Shown here: positions 55,382 to 64,000 of the stretch, in pieces
Position numbering within the stretch: the first letter of the stretch is position 1
Layout of the letters: every line of letters starts with the position of its first letter
Assembly (NCBI GenBank): GCA_963700255.1
Contig: CAVOWW010000024.1
Location: 1 to 64,000 of the forward strand
Direction of reading: 5' to 3'
DNA: 64,000 nt
Source of the DNA: UBA10649 sp963700255
Lineage (GTDB): Bacteria; Actinomycetota; Actinomycetes; S36-B12
Made by a program: the position numbers and the translations under genes
Notes under the pieces: generated by a model
What the model was told of the DNA's origin: nothing
Databases searched by the model: none
What the model saw: the letters and a program-made list of their open reading frames with translations, nothing else

Positions 55382-57940
55382 CTAGGCCTCGGCGAGTCGC
55401 GCCACGACGTCGATCGGGCCGTCGGACTCGGTGATCGTCAGGCTCGCGATGCGCCCCACGGCGCAGATGTCGCCCGTGGCCATGCGCAGGCGAGCCGCCT
55501 GGGCTGCCGGCGCGGTGACCGTGGCTGTCGCGATGTCGGCGCGCATCGACGCCTTCATCTCGGACTTCGCCTTGCGGACTCCGGTCAGGACCGCGGCGAC
55601 GTCGTCGACGAGGGCAGCCTCACCGTCGGCGGCGAGCGCGGCAACGGCGTCCGCATCCGGCCATGGCTGGCGGTGCACCGATCCCTCCTGCCACCACGAC
55701 CAGACCTCCTCCGTGGTGAACGGCAGGAACGGGGCGAACAGGCGCAGGAGCACGTTGAGCGAGGTGGCCAACGTCGCCTTGGCGGACGCCGCCGCCTGCT
55801 CCCCCTGGCCGCCGTAGGCACGGTCCTTGACGAGCTCGACGTAGTCGTCGGTGAAGTTCCAGAAGAAGGTCTCCGCGAGCTCGAGTGCCTTGGCGTAGTT
55901 GTAGTCCTCGAGGGCGTCGGTGGCCTGCCGAGTGGTCTCGGCAAGTCGAGCGAGCAGGGCTCGGTCGAGCGGATGCGTGATGGCGGCGTCGTCCTCATGG
56001 CCTCGTGATCCGAGGACGAACTTGCTGGCGTTGAGCAGCTTGATCGCGAGGCGGCGGCCGATCTTCATCTGCCCGATGTCGAACGCCGTGTCGGTGCCGG
56101 GGCGGGCGGACGCCGCCCAGTAGCGAAGGGCGTCCGAGCTGTACTCGTCGAGCAGTGCGGCGGGCATGACCACATTGCCCTTGGACTTGGCCATCTTCTT
56201 GCGATCCGGGTCCAGGATCCAGCCCGAGATCGCGACGTTGGCCCACGGCAGGGCGTTGCTCTCCAGGTCGGCCCGCACCACGGACGAGAACAGCCAGGTA
56301 CGGATGATCTCGTGGGCCTGCGGGCGCAGGTCCATCGGGAAGACCCGCGACCACAGGTCGGGATCCCGCTCCCAGCCGCCGGCGATCTGCGGGGTGAGGG
56401 AGCTGGTCGCCCAGGTGTCCATCACGTCCGGGTCGCCCATGAAGCCGCCGGCCGCACCTCGCTGCTGCTCGGTGTAGCCCGGGGGCACGTCGGTGCTCGG
56501 GTCGATCGGCAACGTGTCGTCGGCAGGCGCGATCGGTGCGTCGTACACCGGCGTTCCGGTCTCGTCGAGCGGGTACCACAGCGGCAGGGGAACGCCGAAG
56601 AACCGCTGCCGTGAGATGAGCCAGTCGCCGTTGAGGCCCTCGACCCAGTTCTGGTAACGCACGGCCATGTGCGGCGGATGCCACTTCAGCTGGCGGCCAC
56701 GCTCGAGCATCTCCTCGCGCAGCTTCTCGTCACGCCCACCGTTGGTGATGTACCACTGGCGCGTGGTGACGATCTCGAGCGGCTTGTCGCCCTTCTCGAA
56801 GAACTTCACCGGGTGCGTGATCGGCTTGGGCTCGCCGACGAGGTCGCCGGTGGTGGTGAGGATCTCGACCATGCGCTCCTTGGCAGTGAAGCTCGTGGCC
56901 CCGGCGATGAGCGCGTAGTTCTCGCGTCCGCCGCCGGTGGTGATCCACTCGGGCGTCTCGGGCAGGATGCGCCCGTCCCAGCCGATGATCGGGCGCGTGG
57001 GCAGTTGCAGCTCGCGCCACCACGTGACGTCGGTGAGGTCGCCGAACGTGCAGATCATCGCGATGCCCGAGCCCTTGTCGGGGTCGGCAAGATGGTGTGC
57101 GACGACGGGCACCTCGACCCCGAAGCCGGGCGTGGTGACGGTCGACCCGAAGATCGGTTGGTAGCGCTCGTCGTCTGGGTGTGCGACGAGGGCAACGCAG
57201 GCGGCGAGCAGTTCAGGGCGGGTGGTCTCGATGAAGACACGCGTCGACGGGTCGGCCGTCGTCGGGAAGCCGAGTCGGTAGTAGGCCCCGGGTCGTTCGC
57301 GGTCCTCGAGCTCGGCCTGCGCCACGGCGGTGCGGAACGTCACGTCCCACAGGGTGGGCGCCTCGGACTGGTACGCCTCCCCCCGTGCGAGGTTGCGAAG
57401 GAACGCCAGCTGGCTCGCGCGCTGCGCGTTGGCGTCGATCGTCTGGTAGGTCTGCGTCCAGTCGATCGACAGGCCCATGCGCCGCCACAGCTCCTCGAAG
57501 ACCACCTCGTCCTCGACCGTGAGCCGTTCGCACAACTCCACGAAGTTCTTGCGCGAGATCGCGATCTGGTGCTTGGCATCGGGCTCGGCCGGCGGCTCGA
57601 AGGCGGGGTCGTACGGCAGGCTCGGGTCGCAGCGCACGCCGTAGTAGTTCTGGACGCGGCGCTCGGTGGGCAGGCCGTTGTCGTCCCAGCCCATCGGGTA
57701 GAAGACCTCGAAGCCGCGCATGCGCTTGTAGCGCGCGATGCAGTCGGTGTGCGTGTAGGAGAAGACATGCCCGACATGGAGGGAGCCGCTCACGGTGGGC
57801 GGGGGAGTGTCGATCGAGAAGACCTCGGCCCGTGACCTGGTCCGGTCGAAGCGGTAGGTGCCCTGCTCCTCCCATGCCGACGCCCAGCGCGCCTCGATCC
57901 CGTCGAGGGTCGGCTTGTCCGGCAGGAGGTTGGCGCTCAT
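55382..57940 (-). CDS. valS: valyl-tRNA synthetase
   Basis: 852 residues. Charges tRNA-Val. The class I signature HIGH appears as HVGH in PPPTVSGSLHVGHVFSYTHTD (about residue 50) and KMSKS as KMAKSKGNVV. The editing domain lies between them (RVFIETTRPELLAACVALVAHPDDERY), followed by the anticodon-binding helical domain. It is a short-form enzyme without the long C-terminal coiled coil. Downstream on the chromosome lies folC, the usual actinobacterial neighbour, here separated by the GGDEF/EAL gene. Confidence 0.96.
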   Translation of the reverse strand: MSANLLPDKPTLDGIEARWASAWEEQGTYRFDRTRSRAEVFSIDTPPPTVSGSLHVGHVFSYTHTDCIARYKRMRGFEVFYPMGWDDNGLPTERRVQNYYGVRCDPSLPYDPAFEPPAEPDAKHQIAISRKNFVELCERLTVEDEVVFEELWRRMGLSIDWTQTYQTIDANAQRASQLAFLRNLARGEAYQSEAPTLWDVTFRTAVAQAELEDRERPGAYYRLGFPTTADPSTRVFIETTRPELLAACVALVAHPDDERYQPIFGSTVTTPGFGVEVPVVAHHLADPDKGSGIAMICTFGDLTDVTWWRELQLPTRPIIGWDGRILPETPEWITTGGGRENYALIAGATSFTAKERMVEILTTTGDLVGEPKPITHPVKFFEKGDKPLEIVTTRQWYITNGGRDEKLREEMLERGRQLKWHPPHMAVRYQNWVEGLNGDWLISRQRFFGVPLPLWYPLDETGTPVYDAPIAPADDTLPIDPSTDVPPGYTEQQRGAAGGFMGDPDVMDTWATSSLTPQIAGGWERDPDLWSRVFPMDLRPQAHEIIRTWLFSSVVRADLESNALPWANVAISGWILDPDRKKMAKSKGNVVMPAALLDEYSSDALRYWAASARPGTDTAFDIGQMKIGRRLAIKLLNASKFVLGSRGHEDDAAITHPLDRALLARLAETTRQATDALEDYNYAKALELAETFFWNFTDDYVELVKDRAYGGQGEQAAASAKATLATSLNVLLRLFAPFLPFTTEEVWSWWQEGSVHRQPWPDADAVAALAADGEAALVDDVAAVLTGVRKAKSEMKASMRADIATATVTAPAAQAARLRMATGDICAVGRIASLTITESDGPIDVVARLAEA

Positions 57941-57999
57941 GAGGCGTCATCCTATTTGGGGGCTGGGCCGGCCCTGTCGGGGCTCAAGGGCCGCAGGCG

Positions 58000-60594
58000 C
58001 TACGGCAGGGGAGCCGGGCGGCCGTAGAGCCAGCCCTGGCCGTGGCGCCAGCCTTGAGCACGCAGGAGGTCCGCCTCCGTCGGCGTCTCGATCCCCTCGG
58101 CGACCGTGTCGAGCCCGAGGCCGTGCGCCAGGCCCGCAAGGGCCTGGGCGAGACGCACGCTCTTCTGGTCGCCGTCGCGGACTCCGGTGGAGAAGGTCAC
58201 GTCCAGCTTCAGGCCCGAGACGGGCAGGTCGCGCAGGTGGCTGATCGAGGAGTAGCCGGTGCCGAAGTCGTCGACGTACCAGCGGGTGCCGAGGGCGGCC
58301 ATCCGGTCCATGACCTCGATCACCTGGGCGATCTCGCCGAGCAGCGCCGTCTCCGTCACCTCGAGGTGCAGTCGCGAAGGGCGGATGTCGGACTCGCGGA
58401 TCAGTCGCTCGATGAGCTGGGCGTAGCCGGGCCGGGTGATGGTGACGGTCGAGAGGTTCACTGCGACCGTGAGGTCGTCGGGCAGCGTGGCCATCGCCTC
58501 GAGCGAGCGGCGCAGCATGGTCATGTCGATGTCGCAGATGATCGGGCTCAGCTCGGCGATCGGCATGAACCGGGCGGGCGGGGTGATCGTTCCATCGGCC
58601 CGCCGGTAGCGGACGAGAGCCTCGTAGCCGGCGAGTCCCCCGGTGCCCAGGTCCACGACCGGCTGGAAGTACGGGAGGAACCGGTCCTCGGCGAGCCCCT
58701 CGCGCAGTCGGTGCTCGACGTCGAGGCGCCGTCGAGCCTGATCGGCCATGGAGGCGTCCGCGAACGAGTAGCGATCACGCCCGTCGGCCTTCGCCTGGCC
58801 CATCGCCACGCTGGCATCGCGGACCAGCCGCTCGGGGTCGGTGCGGCGGTCGCCGATGGCGATGCCGATGGACACCGTGGGCTCCACCCGCTGCTCGCCG
58901 ACCGGGATGGATCCCTGGACGCCACGCAGGATCTGCTCGGCCAGCACCGTCGCCTCGTCGCCACTGCCGAGGCCGGGCGCGACCACGAGGAACTCGACTC
59001 CGGCGCTGCGGCCGACGAGGTCCGGGTTCCCGACCGCCTCCGCGATCCGTGCTGCAAGGGTCGTCAGGACGAGGTCGCCGGCGGCGTGGGTGTAGGCGTC
59101 GTTGATCGAGGACAGGCGGTCCACCCCGACGCACAGGACGGCGGCGATCTGTCGGCCGTGGAGTCGGGACAGCGTCTCCCGCACGCGCTGGACCATGGTT
59201 GCTCGGGCCGCCATCCCGGTGAGCGGGTCGTGGCCGATCGCGTGGACGAGGGCGTTGCGTGCGCGGACCTCGGCGTCTATGTCGCGCAGCGCGACGACGT
59301 CGACAGGCCCGGCCGGGCCCTCAGCGCGATGGGCGCTGTATGCCATCCAGCGCCACGACCCGTCACCGCATTCGATGCGAGCCTCGCCTTCGACGGGCAT
59401 CTGCTGGTCGAGCAGGCGCCGGGCGCCCGTGACGTCTGCGACGTCGTCGGGGTGAACGACGTCGAGGCTCCTGCCGATCAGCTGCTCCGGCTCCCAGCCG
59501 AGCACATGACGAACCGAGTCGGACACCCACACCAGGGTGCCGTCCGCCCCCGCCTGCCACACGACGTCCGACGAGTTCTCCGCGAGCAGTCGATACCGGG
59601 CCTCGCTCTCGGCGAGCCGAGCACGCTGCTCCTCGGACTCGCGGGTCTTCTCCTCGAGCGCGCGCATGCTGCTGAGCCGATCCATGCCCAGGCCCAGGTC
59701 GGACGCGAGGGTCTCGAACAGCTCCCGGGCCCTCTGGTCGAAGGCGTTCGCCTCCGTCGCGTAGATCATGAGCGCCCCGTCGATGCGGCCCTGCACCACG
59801 ACCGGGAGGCACAGCGAGCTCCTGAGGCCGGCGGCCTCGGCTGCCTCACGCCAGGGCGCGAAGGTGGGGTCACTGACGAAGTCGTGACGCACCTGGGTGG
59901 TGCCGGTGCGGATGCACGTTCCGGTCGCACCCGCACCCAGCGGACCGTCGTCCCAGGTGACCGTGATGGCATCGGCGTAGCCGATCGCGGGGCCGGCCTT
60001 GGCGGCGGGCTCGACCGTGCGTGCCGCGTCGTCGACCTTGCGCCCGTACCACGACAGCGGATACCGCCCGGTGGTGACGATGGCCTCGCACATCTGCGCC
60101 AGCAGGGTGGTCTCGTCGTCGACGCGGGCCATCACCCGGTTGCCCTCGCTCAGCACCGACAGGGCACGCAGGGCGTCGTCGCGCTCGCTGGTGTCCTGCA
60201 TCGTGATGATGTGCCCCACCACGGAGCCCGAGCTGTCGAGGGCGGGCTGACCGCGAAGCTGCATCGGCTTGTAGGGGCCGGGCTTGGTGAGCATGCGGCA
60301 CCGTGCCGCATGCACGCGGGCGGACTGATCGTTGATGGCCTCGGCCAGGGCCATGACCGCACCGAGGTCGTCGCGGTGGACGAGGTCGATGGCCGAGCGG
60401 CCGACCAGCTCGCCCGGCGTCCACCCGAGCACGTCTGCGACGGACGGAGAGATCCACTGGATCACCGTCTGCACGTTCGCCTCGAGGACGACGTCGATCG
60501 CGTTGTCGGCCAGGAACCGGTAGCTCTGCCACGACCGATCGGCGTCGACGCCTGCGCGCCCTCCGCCTTCGACCACGGCCACTCGCCTCCACAC
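58000..60594 (-). CDS. PAS-GAF-PAS-GGDEF-EAL protein, probable c-di-GMP phosphodiesterase
   Basis: 864 residues. Order: PAS (about 25-140), GAF (about 150-305), PAS (about 330-450), GGDEF, EAL. The GGDEF active site reads AGVEF in GRSAGVEFLVVAP, so cyclase activity is unlikely. The EAL domain keeps AGYEALVRY, AVNLS, VTETALL, VDDFGTGYSS and VAEGIET, the residues for metal binding and catalysis, so it probably hydrolyses c-di-GMP. It has no membrane segment. The start is uncertain; GTG 60594 is used, with GTG 60582 as an alternative. Confidence 0.85.
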   Translation of the reverse strand: MWRRVAVVEGGGRAGVDADRSWQSYRFLADNAIDVVLEANVQTVIQWISPSVADVLGWTPGELVGRSAIDLVHRDDLGAVMALAEAINDQSARVHAARCRMLTKPGPYKPMQLRGQPALDSSGSVVGHIITMQDTSERDDALRALSVLSEGNRVMARVDDETTLLAQMCEAIVTTGRYPLSWYGRKVDDAARTVEPAAKAGPAIGYADAITVTWDDGPLGAGATGTCIRTGTTQVRHDFVSDPTFAPWREAAEAAGLRSSLCLPVVVQGRIDGALMIYATEANAFDQRARELFETLASDLGLGMDRLSSMRALEEKTRESEEQRARLAESEARYRLLAENSSDVVWQAGADGTLVWVSDSVRHVLGWEPEQLIGRSLDVVHPDDVADVTGARRLLDQQMPVEGEARIECGDGSWRWMAYSAHRAEGPAGPVDVVALRDIDAEVRARNALVHAIGHDPLTGMAARATMVQRVRETLSRLHGRQIAAVLCVGVDRLSSINDAYTHAAGDLVLTTLAARIAEAVGNPDLVGRSAGVEFLVVAPGLGSGDEATVLAEQILRGVQGSIPVGEQRVEPTVSIGIAIGDRRTDPERLVRDASVAMGQAKADGRDRYSFADASMADQARRRLDVEHRLREGLAEDRFLPYFQPVVDLGTGGLAGYEALVRYRRADGTITPPARFMPIAELSPIICDIDMTMLRRSLEAMATLPDDLTVAVNLSTVTITRPGYAQLIERLIRESDIRPSRLHLEVTETALLGEIAQVIEVMDRMAALGTRWYVDDFGTGYSSISHLRDLPVSGLKLDVTFSTGVRDGDQKSVRLAQALAGLAHGLGLDTVAEGIETPTEADLLRAQGWRHGQGWLYGRPAPLP

Positions 60595-60690
60595 GCCCGC
60601 TCAGCGCCGACGGCACTGTGTGAGGAGGCTAGCGCCCGGCGGCGCATCCGCACGGGGAGTCGGCCGAGGCAACGGGCCTAGACTCCCCGG

Positions 60691-62064
60691 GTGAGGGACG
60701 AACCGACGCCATCAGCGCTCAGCGCACTGTGGGCCGACCTCGAGGCACGCTGGCCGGAGAACCGGATCGAGCCGACCCTCGCCCGGATCGCGGCTCTGAC
60801 CGACCTGCTGGGGCAGCCGCAGGCCTCCTACCCCGTCATCCACATCACTGGCACGAACGGCAAGAGCTCCACGGCGCGCATGGTCGAGTCGCTGCTGCGC
60901 TCGTTCGGGCTGCGCACCGGGCTCTTCACGTCCCCGCACCTGTCGGACCCCCGCGAGCGGATCTGCTTCGACGGCGAGCCGATCTCGGCCGAACGGCTGC
61001 TCGCGACGTGGGAGGAGATCGCCCCCTACGTCGGGCGTCGTCGACGCGAACTCCGCCGCCGACGGGGGAGTGCCGCTCTCGTACTTCGAGGTCATGACGG
61101 CGCTCGCGTTCGCCTCCTTCGCTGACGCACCCGTGGATGTCGCGATCGTCGAGGTCGGCCTCGGGGGCGGGTGGGACTCGACCAACGTCGCCGACGGCGT
61201 GGTGGCGGTCATCGCCCCGGTGGGGCTCGACCACAGCGACTACCTCGGCGACTCGATCGCCGGCATCGCCCGCGAGAAGGCGGGGATCATCAAGCCGGGC
61301 GCGATCGTGGTTGTCGCGGAGCAGGAGCTCGTGGCGGCCGAGGCGATCCTCGAGCGTGCCGTGGCGGTCGACGCCGTCGTGGCTCGCGAGGGCCTGGAGT
61401 TCGGCGTCGTCGGCCGCGGGCTGGCGGTCGGGGGCCAGGTGATCAACCTCAAGGGACTGAACGCGCAGTACGACGAGGTGTTCCTGCCGCTCTTCGGGGA
61501 GCACCAGGCGCACAATGCTGCGCTGGCGCTCGCAGCCGTCGAGGCGCTGCTCGGCGGCGTGGGCCCCCTCGATGCCGACCTCGTCCGCGCGGGATTCGCG
61601 ACCGCGACGTCGCCCGGACGCCTCGAGGTCGTGCGTCGCAGCCCGACGATCATCGTCGACGCGGCCCACAACCCGCACGGCGCCTCGGCGCTGGCGCGGG
61701 CCATCACCGACTCGTTCGACTTCACCTCCCTGGTCGGGGTCGTCGGCGTGCTCGCCGACAAGGATGCCGCCGGCATGCTCGCCGCCCTCGAGCCCTGCAT
61801 GGACCGGATCGTCGTCACGGAGCCCTCGTCACCGCGGGCCCTGCCGGCCGACGAGCTCGGCGCGCTCGCGGAGGAGGCGTTCGGGGCCGACCGGGTCTTC
61901 GTCGAGCCCGACCTTCCCGACGCCCTCGATCGAGCGACCGCCCTCGCCGAGGAGTCAGGGAGTACGGCGGCTCGGGCGTGCTGGTCACCGGCTCGGTCGT
62001 CCTCGTCGGCGACGCACGGCGGATGCTGGGGCGCGGCTCGACGTCCGCTGGGGGGGCGACATGA
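60691..62064 (+). CDS. folC: folylpolyglutamate synthase / dihydrofolate synthase, two frameshifts
   Basis: Adds Glu to dihydropteroate and to reduced folates. GTG 60691. Motifs: VIHITGTNGKSSTARMVESLL (P-loop), GLFTSPHL, VEVGLGGGWDSTN, VGLDHSDYLGDSIAGIAREKAGIIK, GEHQAHNAALALAAVEA, IIVDAAHNPHGA. The frame breaks near 61035 (APYVG to VVDANSAADGGVPLSYFEV) and near 61961 (AEES to EYGGSGVLVTGSVVLVGDARR); one missing G in a G run explains the second. An essential gene, so these are probably sequencing errors. About 457 residues when joined. Confidence 0.92.
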
Positions 62065-62399
62065 AGGTGCTGTGCTCGGCCGTCCTCGGCATCGAGGCGA
62101 TCGTCGTCTTCCTCGCGACCTCGCTCGCCGCGTCGAACGGCTCGGTGTCGAACACCGCCCTGGTGTGGGCCGTGGGCCTCGCCCTGATGGTCCTGCTCTT
62201 CCTGGCGATCGGGACGCTGCGGCGGCCCTGGGGCCTGACCGTGGGCTGGATCCTGCAGGCGGTGGTGCTGGCGACCAGTCTCGTCGTGGGCTGGTCGATG
62301 GTCGTCGTCGGCGGGATCTTCGTCGTGCTGTGGTGGCTGGCCATCCACAACGGGAGCAGGGTCGACGCACTCCGTGCACAGGGTGATGCCGGTCCCTAG
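62061..62399 (+). CDS. DUF4233 membrane protein
   Basis: 112 residues from ATG 62061, overlapping the corrected folC stop by ATGA-type overlap. Four membrane segments with short loops (MKVLCSAVLGIEAIVVFLA; ALVWAVGLALMVLLFLA; GWILQAVVLATSLVVGW; MVVVGGIFVVLWWLAIH). Proteins of this kind sit between folC and ndk in many actinobacteria; function unknown. Confidence 0.82.
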   Translation: MKVLCSAVLGIEAIVVFLATSLAASNGSVSNTALVWAVGLALMVLLFLAIGTLRRPWGLTVGWILQAVVLATSLVVGWSMVVVGGIFVVLWWLAIHNGSRVDALRAQGDAGP

Positions 62400-62400
62400 T

Positions 62401-62417
62401 GGTATCACAGTGATACC
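62401..62417. promoter_or_regulatory. palindromic operator of the toxin-antitoxin operon
   Basis: GGTATCACAGTGATACC is a perfect 17-bp palindrome, 10 bases before the antitoxin start. The antitoxin is a ribbon-helix-helix-like protein that would bind such a site. Confidence 0.7.
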
Positions 62418-62426
62418 GTCAGGGTC

Positions 62427-62630
62427 ATGGCCATGACCCTGAGACTCGACGAGCCGACCAACGACGCCCTCCGTGCTCGCGCGCAGGCCGAGGGACGGTC
62501 GATGCAGGAGATCGTGCGGATCGCCGTTCTCGAGTACATCGACCGGCACTCCAAGTCCGACATGCTCGATCGGATCCTCGACGTCGAGCTGCCGCGCTAC
62601 GACGATGCCCTGCGACGGCTGGGCGAGTGA
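62427..62630 (+). CDS. ribbon-helix-helix antitoxin
   Basis: 67 residues from ATG 62427 (or ATG 62433). The N terminus MAMTLRLDEPTNDALRARAQAEGRSMQEIVRIAVLEYI fits the CopG/Arc-type fold, and the acidic C terminus would neutralise the toxin. It overlaps the toxin by GTGA and is preceded by a palindromic operator. Confidence 0.82.
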   Translation: MAMTLRLDEPTNDALRARAQAEGRSMQEIVRIAVLEYIDRHSKSDMLDRILDVELPRYDDALRRLGE

Positions 62631-63011
62631 TCTACCTCGACATCGAGGACCTGCTTCGCGTTGCCAGCAGGGTTGTTGCGGGAGTGCAGGTCAGGGACAT
62701 CGGGCTTCTCGAGTCTGCTGCCCACCGTCCTCGAACCATGGTATTCGGTGCCGACGCCTATCCGGAGCTCCATGACAAGGCAGCGGCGCTCCTCCACTCG
62801 GTCGTGGCGAACCACGCGCTTGTCGACGGCAACAAGCGGCTTGGCCTGGCCGCGGTCATCGCCTTCCTCGGACTGAACGGCTGGCGGCTCACTATCACCA
62901 ACGATGAGGCCTACGCCCTTGTGCATGGCCGTGGCCTCGGGGGAGCTGACCGACGTCCGGGAGATCGCGGGGGCTCTGGTCGCGGGGAGTCAGCCCATCG
63001 CCGATCGTTAG
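62627..63011 (+). CDS. doc: Doc-type Fic-domain toxin, one frameshift
   Basis: Doc phosphorylates EF-Tu and stops translation. GTG 62627. The active-site motif is HALVDGNKRLGLAA (about residues 64-77; family H.F.D.NKR, here with Leu for Phe). The frame breaks near 62922: EAYALV continues as VASGELTDVREIAGALVAGSQPIADR in the other frame and stops at 63009-63011. The current reading frame runs on to 63016 with a nonsense tail. About 127 residues when joined. Confidence 0.78.
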
Positions 63012-63063
63012 GATGACGGCGCATCGTCAGCTCGGTGCATCCGCTGCCACTCAAGGAGACTTC

Positions 63064-63474
63064 GTGTCCGAGCGCACCCTCGTCCTCATCAAGCCCGACG
63101 GCGTCGCCCGTGGCCTCGTCGGAGAGGTCCTCGGCCGCATCGAGCGCAAGGGCTTCGCGATCGTGGCGATGGAGCTGCGCACCCTGACCGTCGAGGTCGC
63201 CGAGGCGCACTACGGAGAGCACAGGGACAAGCCCTTCTTCGCCGACCTCGTGTCGTTCATCACCGGCGGCCCCCTCGTCGCCGCCGTGATCGAGGGCCCG
63301 GATGCGATCGTCCAGTGGCGCAGCATGATGGGCGCGACCAACCCGGTCAACGCACCCCTCGGCACCATCCGCGGCGACCTCGCCACCGAGATGCAGAACA
63401 ACGTGACCCACGGCTCCGACTCGCCGGAGTCGGCGGCCCGCGAGGTCGCCCTGTTCTTCCCCGGCCTGGCCTAG
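63064..63474 (+). CDS. ndk: nucleoside diphosphate kinase
   Basis: 136 residues from GTG 63064, with AAGGAG (63053-63058) upstream. Balances NTP/NDP pools by a ping-pong phospho-His mechanism. TLVLIKPDGVARGLVGEVLGRIE is the family start, and the active-site His lies in NNVTHGSDSPESA. Full length. Confidence 0.96.
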   Translation: MSERTLVLIKPDGVARGLVGEVLGRIERKGFAIVAMELRTLTVEVAEAHYGEHRDKPFFADLVSFITGGPLVAAVIEGPDAIVQWRSMMGATNPVNAPLGTIRGDLATEMQNNVTHGSDSPESAAREVALFFPGLA

Positions 63475-64000
63475 ATGAAGCCCGCTGCGGTCGGACTCGC
63501 CGCCGGGGTCGCCGTCGGCGGCCTGGTCGCGGTCGCGTCCCGCGGCCCGTCGCTGGTCGACTGGCCGGACAAGGTCCGCACGGCGTTCCCGTTCGTCCTC
63601 GGCGGCGTGGTCGGCGTGAGCACCGGGCTGAAGACGGGCATGGGGCTCTCGCTCCTGCGCGCGGCCACCGGCCGGGGTCCCGGCCCGATCACGACCGTCG
63701 CCCCCGTGCTCGTGGGCGCGGGCGTGCTCGGCGGCGTCGCCTTCGCCGGCACCGTGGCGGGGCGCAAGGCCATCGGCGGGCTGGCGGCGCAGAGCCGGGG
63801 CCTCGATGCCGGCTTCGCGGTCCCGCCGGCGGATCCGTCCGTGACGGGCGGCCCGGGCTCGATGGTCGCCGTCTCCGAGCTCGGGCGCGAGGGCGCCCGC
63901 TTCGTCGGCTCGGTGAGCACTGCCGACGGCATCCGCGAGGTGTCGGGCCGGGAGCCGGTCGCCTCACCGGTCCGCGTCTTCGTCGGGTTCGACTCGGCAG
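63475..64000 (+). CDS. membrane alpha/beta-hydrolase-type protein (PF10081-like), 3' partial
   Basis: ATG 63475, directly after ndk; 175 residues run off the right edge. Several membrane segments (AAVGLAAGVAVGGLVAVAS; FPFVLGGVVGVSTGL; VAPVLVGAGVLGGVAFAGTV) are followed by GREGARFVGSV and then REPVASPVRVFVGFDSA, which resembles the start of the catalytic part in PF10081-type proteins. The catalytic residues lie beyond the window. Confidence 0.6.
   Translation, partial: MKPAAVGLAAGVAVGGLVAVASRGPSLVDWPDKVRTAFPFVLGGVVGVSTGLKTGMGLSLLRAATGRGPGPITTVAPVLVGAGVLGGVAFAGTVAGRKAIGGLAAQSRGLDAGFAVPPADPSVTGGPGSMVAVSELGREGARFVGSVSTADGIREVSGREPVASPVRVFVGFDSA

Overview
The window looks like the chromosome of a high-GC Gram-positive bacterium (Actinomycetota). 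The evidence is the very GC-rich third codon positions, the frequent GTG starts with ATGA/GTGA overlaps, an Lsr2 nucleoid protein next to clpX, and the actinobacterial housekeeping order clpX ... valS - folC - DUF4233 - ndk. Genus cannot be told from the sequence alone.

Layout. (1) 1-3.5 kb: the end of a probable antitoxin gene, a RES-domain toxin, three small exported proteins and a beta-keto acid cleavage enzyme. (2) 3.5-11.9 kb: a surface-polysaccharide locus made of two convergent operons. It holds all three committed enzymes for dTDP-3-acetamido-3,6-dideoxyhexose (ketoisomerase, aminotransferase, N-acetyltransferase), two GT61-like glycosyltransferases, a polytopic membrane protein and a Wzm-type exporter permease. 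(3) 11.9-24.3 kb: a RiPP (ribosomally made, modified peptide) locus. It has the lasso-peptide maturation set (PqqD-like B1, transglutaminase-like B2, AsnB-like cyclase) plus an HprK-like kinase, a sulfotransferase, an ATP-grasp enzyme, a PF14907-type nucleotidyltransferase, two 2OG-Fe(II) oxygenases and a SET-domain methyltransferase. Between them lie EIGHT tiny precursor genes, too short for routine gene calling, which share a W-x-x-P-x-L leader ending in D-T-A and an Asp at predicted core position 8 (9 in one). This is the most novel system in the window. (4) 24.0-26.2 kb: a truncated glycosyltransferase running in frame into lsr2, then clpX. (5) 26.3-55.4 kb: a type IV pilus locus between clpX and valS (pilM/N/O, two pilT, pilB, pilC, pilD, prepilins, a PilX-like giant, a TadZ/CpaE-like ATPase). 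It includes a FliA/WhiG-type sigma factor, and a matching -10-like motif recurs upstream of several of its transcription units. (6) 55.4-64 kb: valS, a PAS/GAF/GGDEF/EAL protein, folC, DUF4233, a Doc-type toxin-antitoxin pair, ndk and the start of a probable alpha/beta-hydrolase gene.

Caution: about twenty genes, including folC, pilN and pilO, are each split by an apparent one-base frameshift, often at a short G or C run. This looks like residual sequencing indels rather than gene decay. Such genes are annotated here as single loci with the break position given. Many long antisense reading frames are GC-bias shadows and are omitted.
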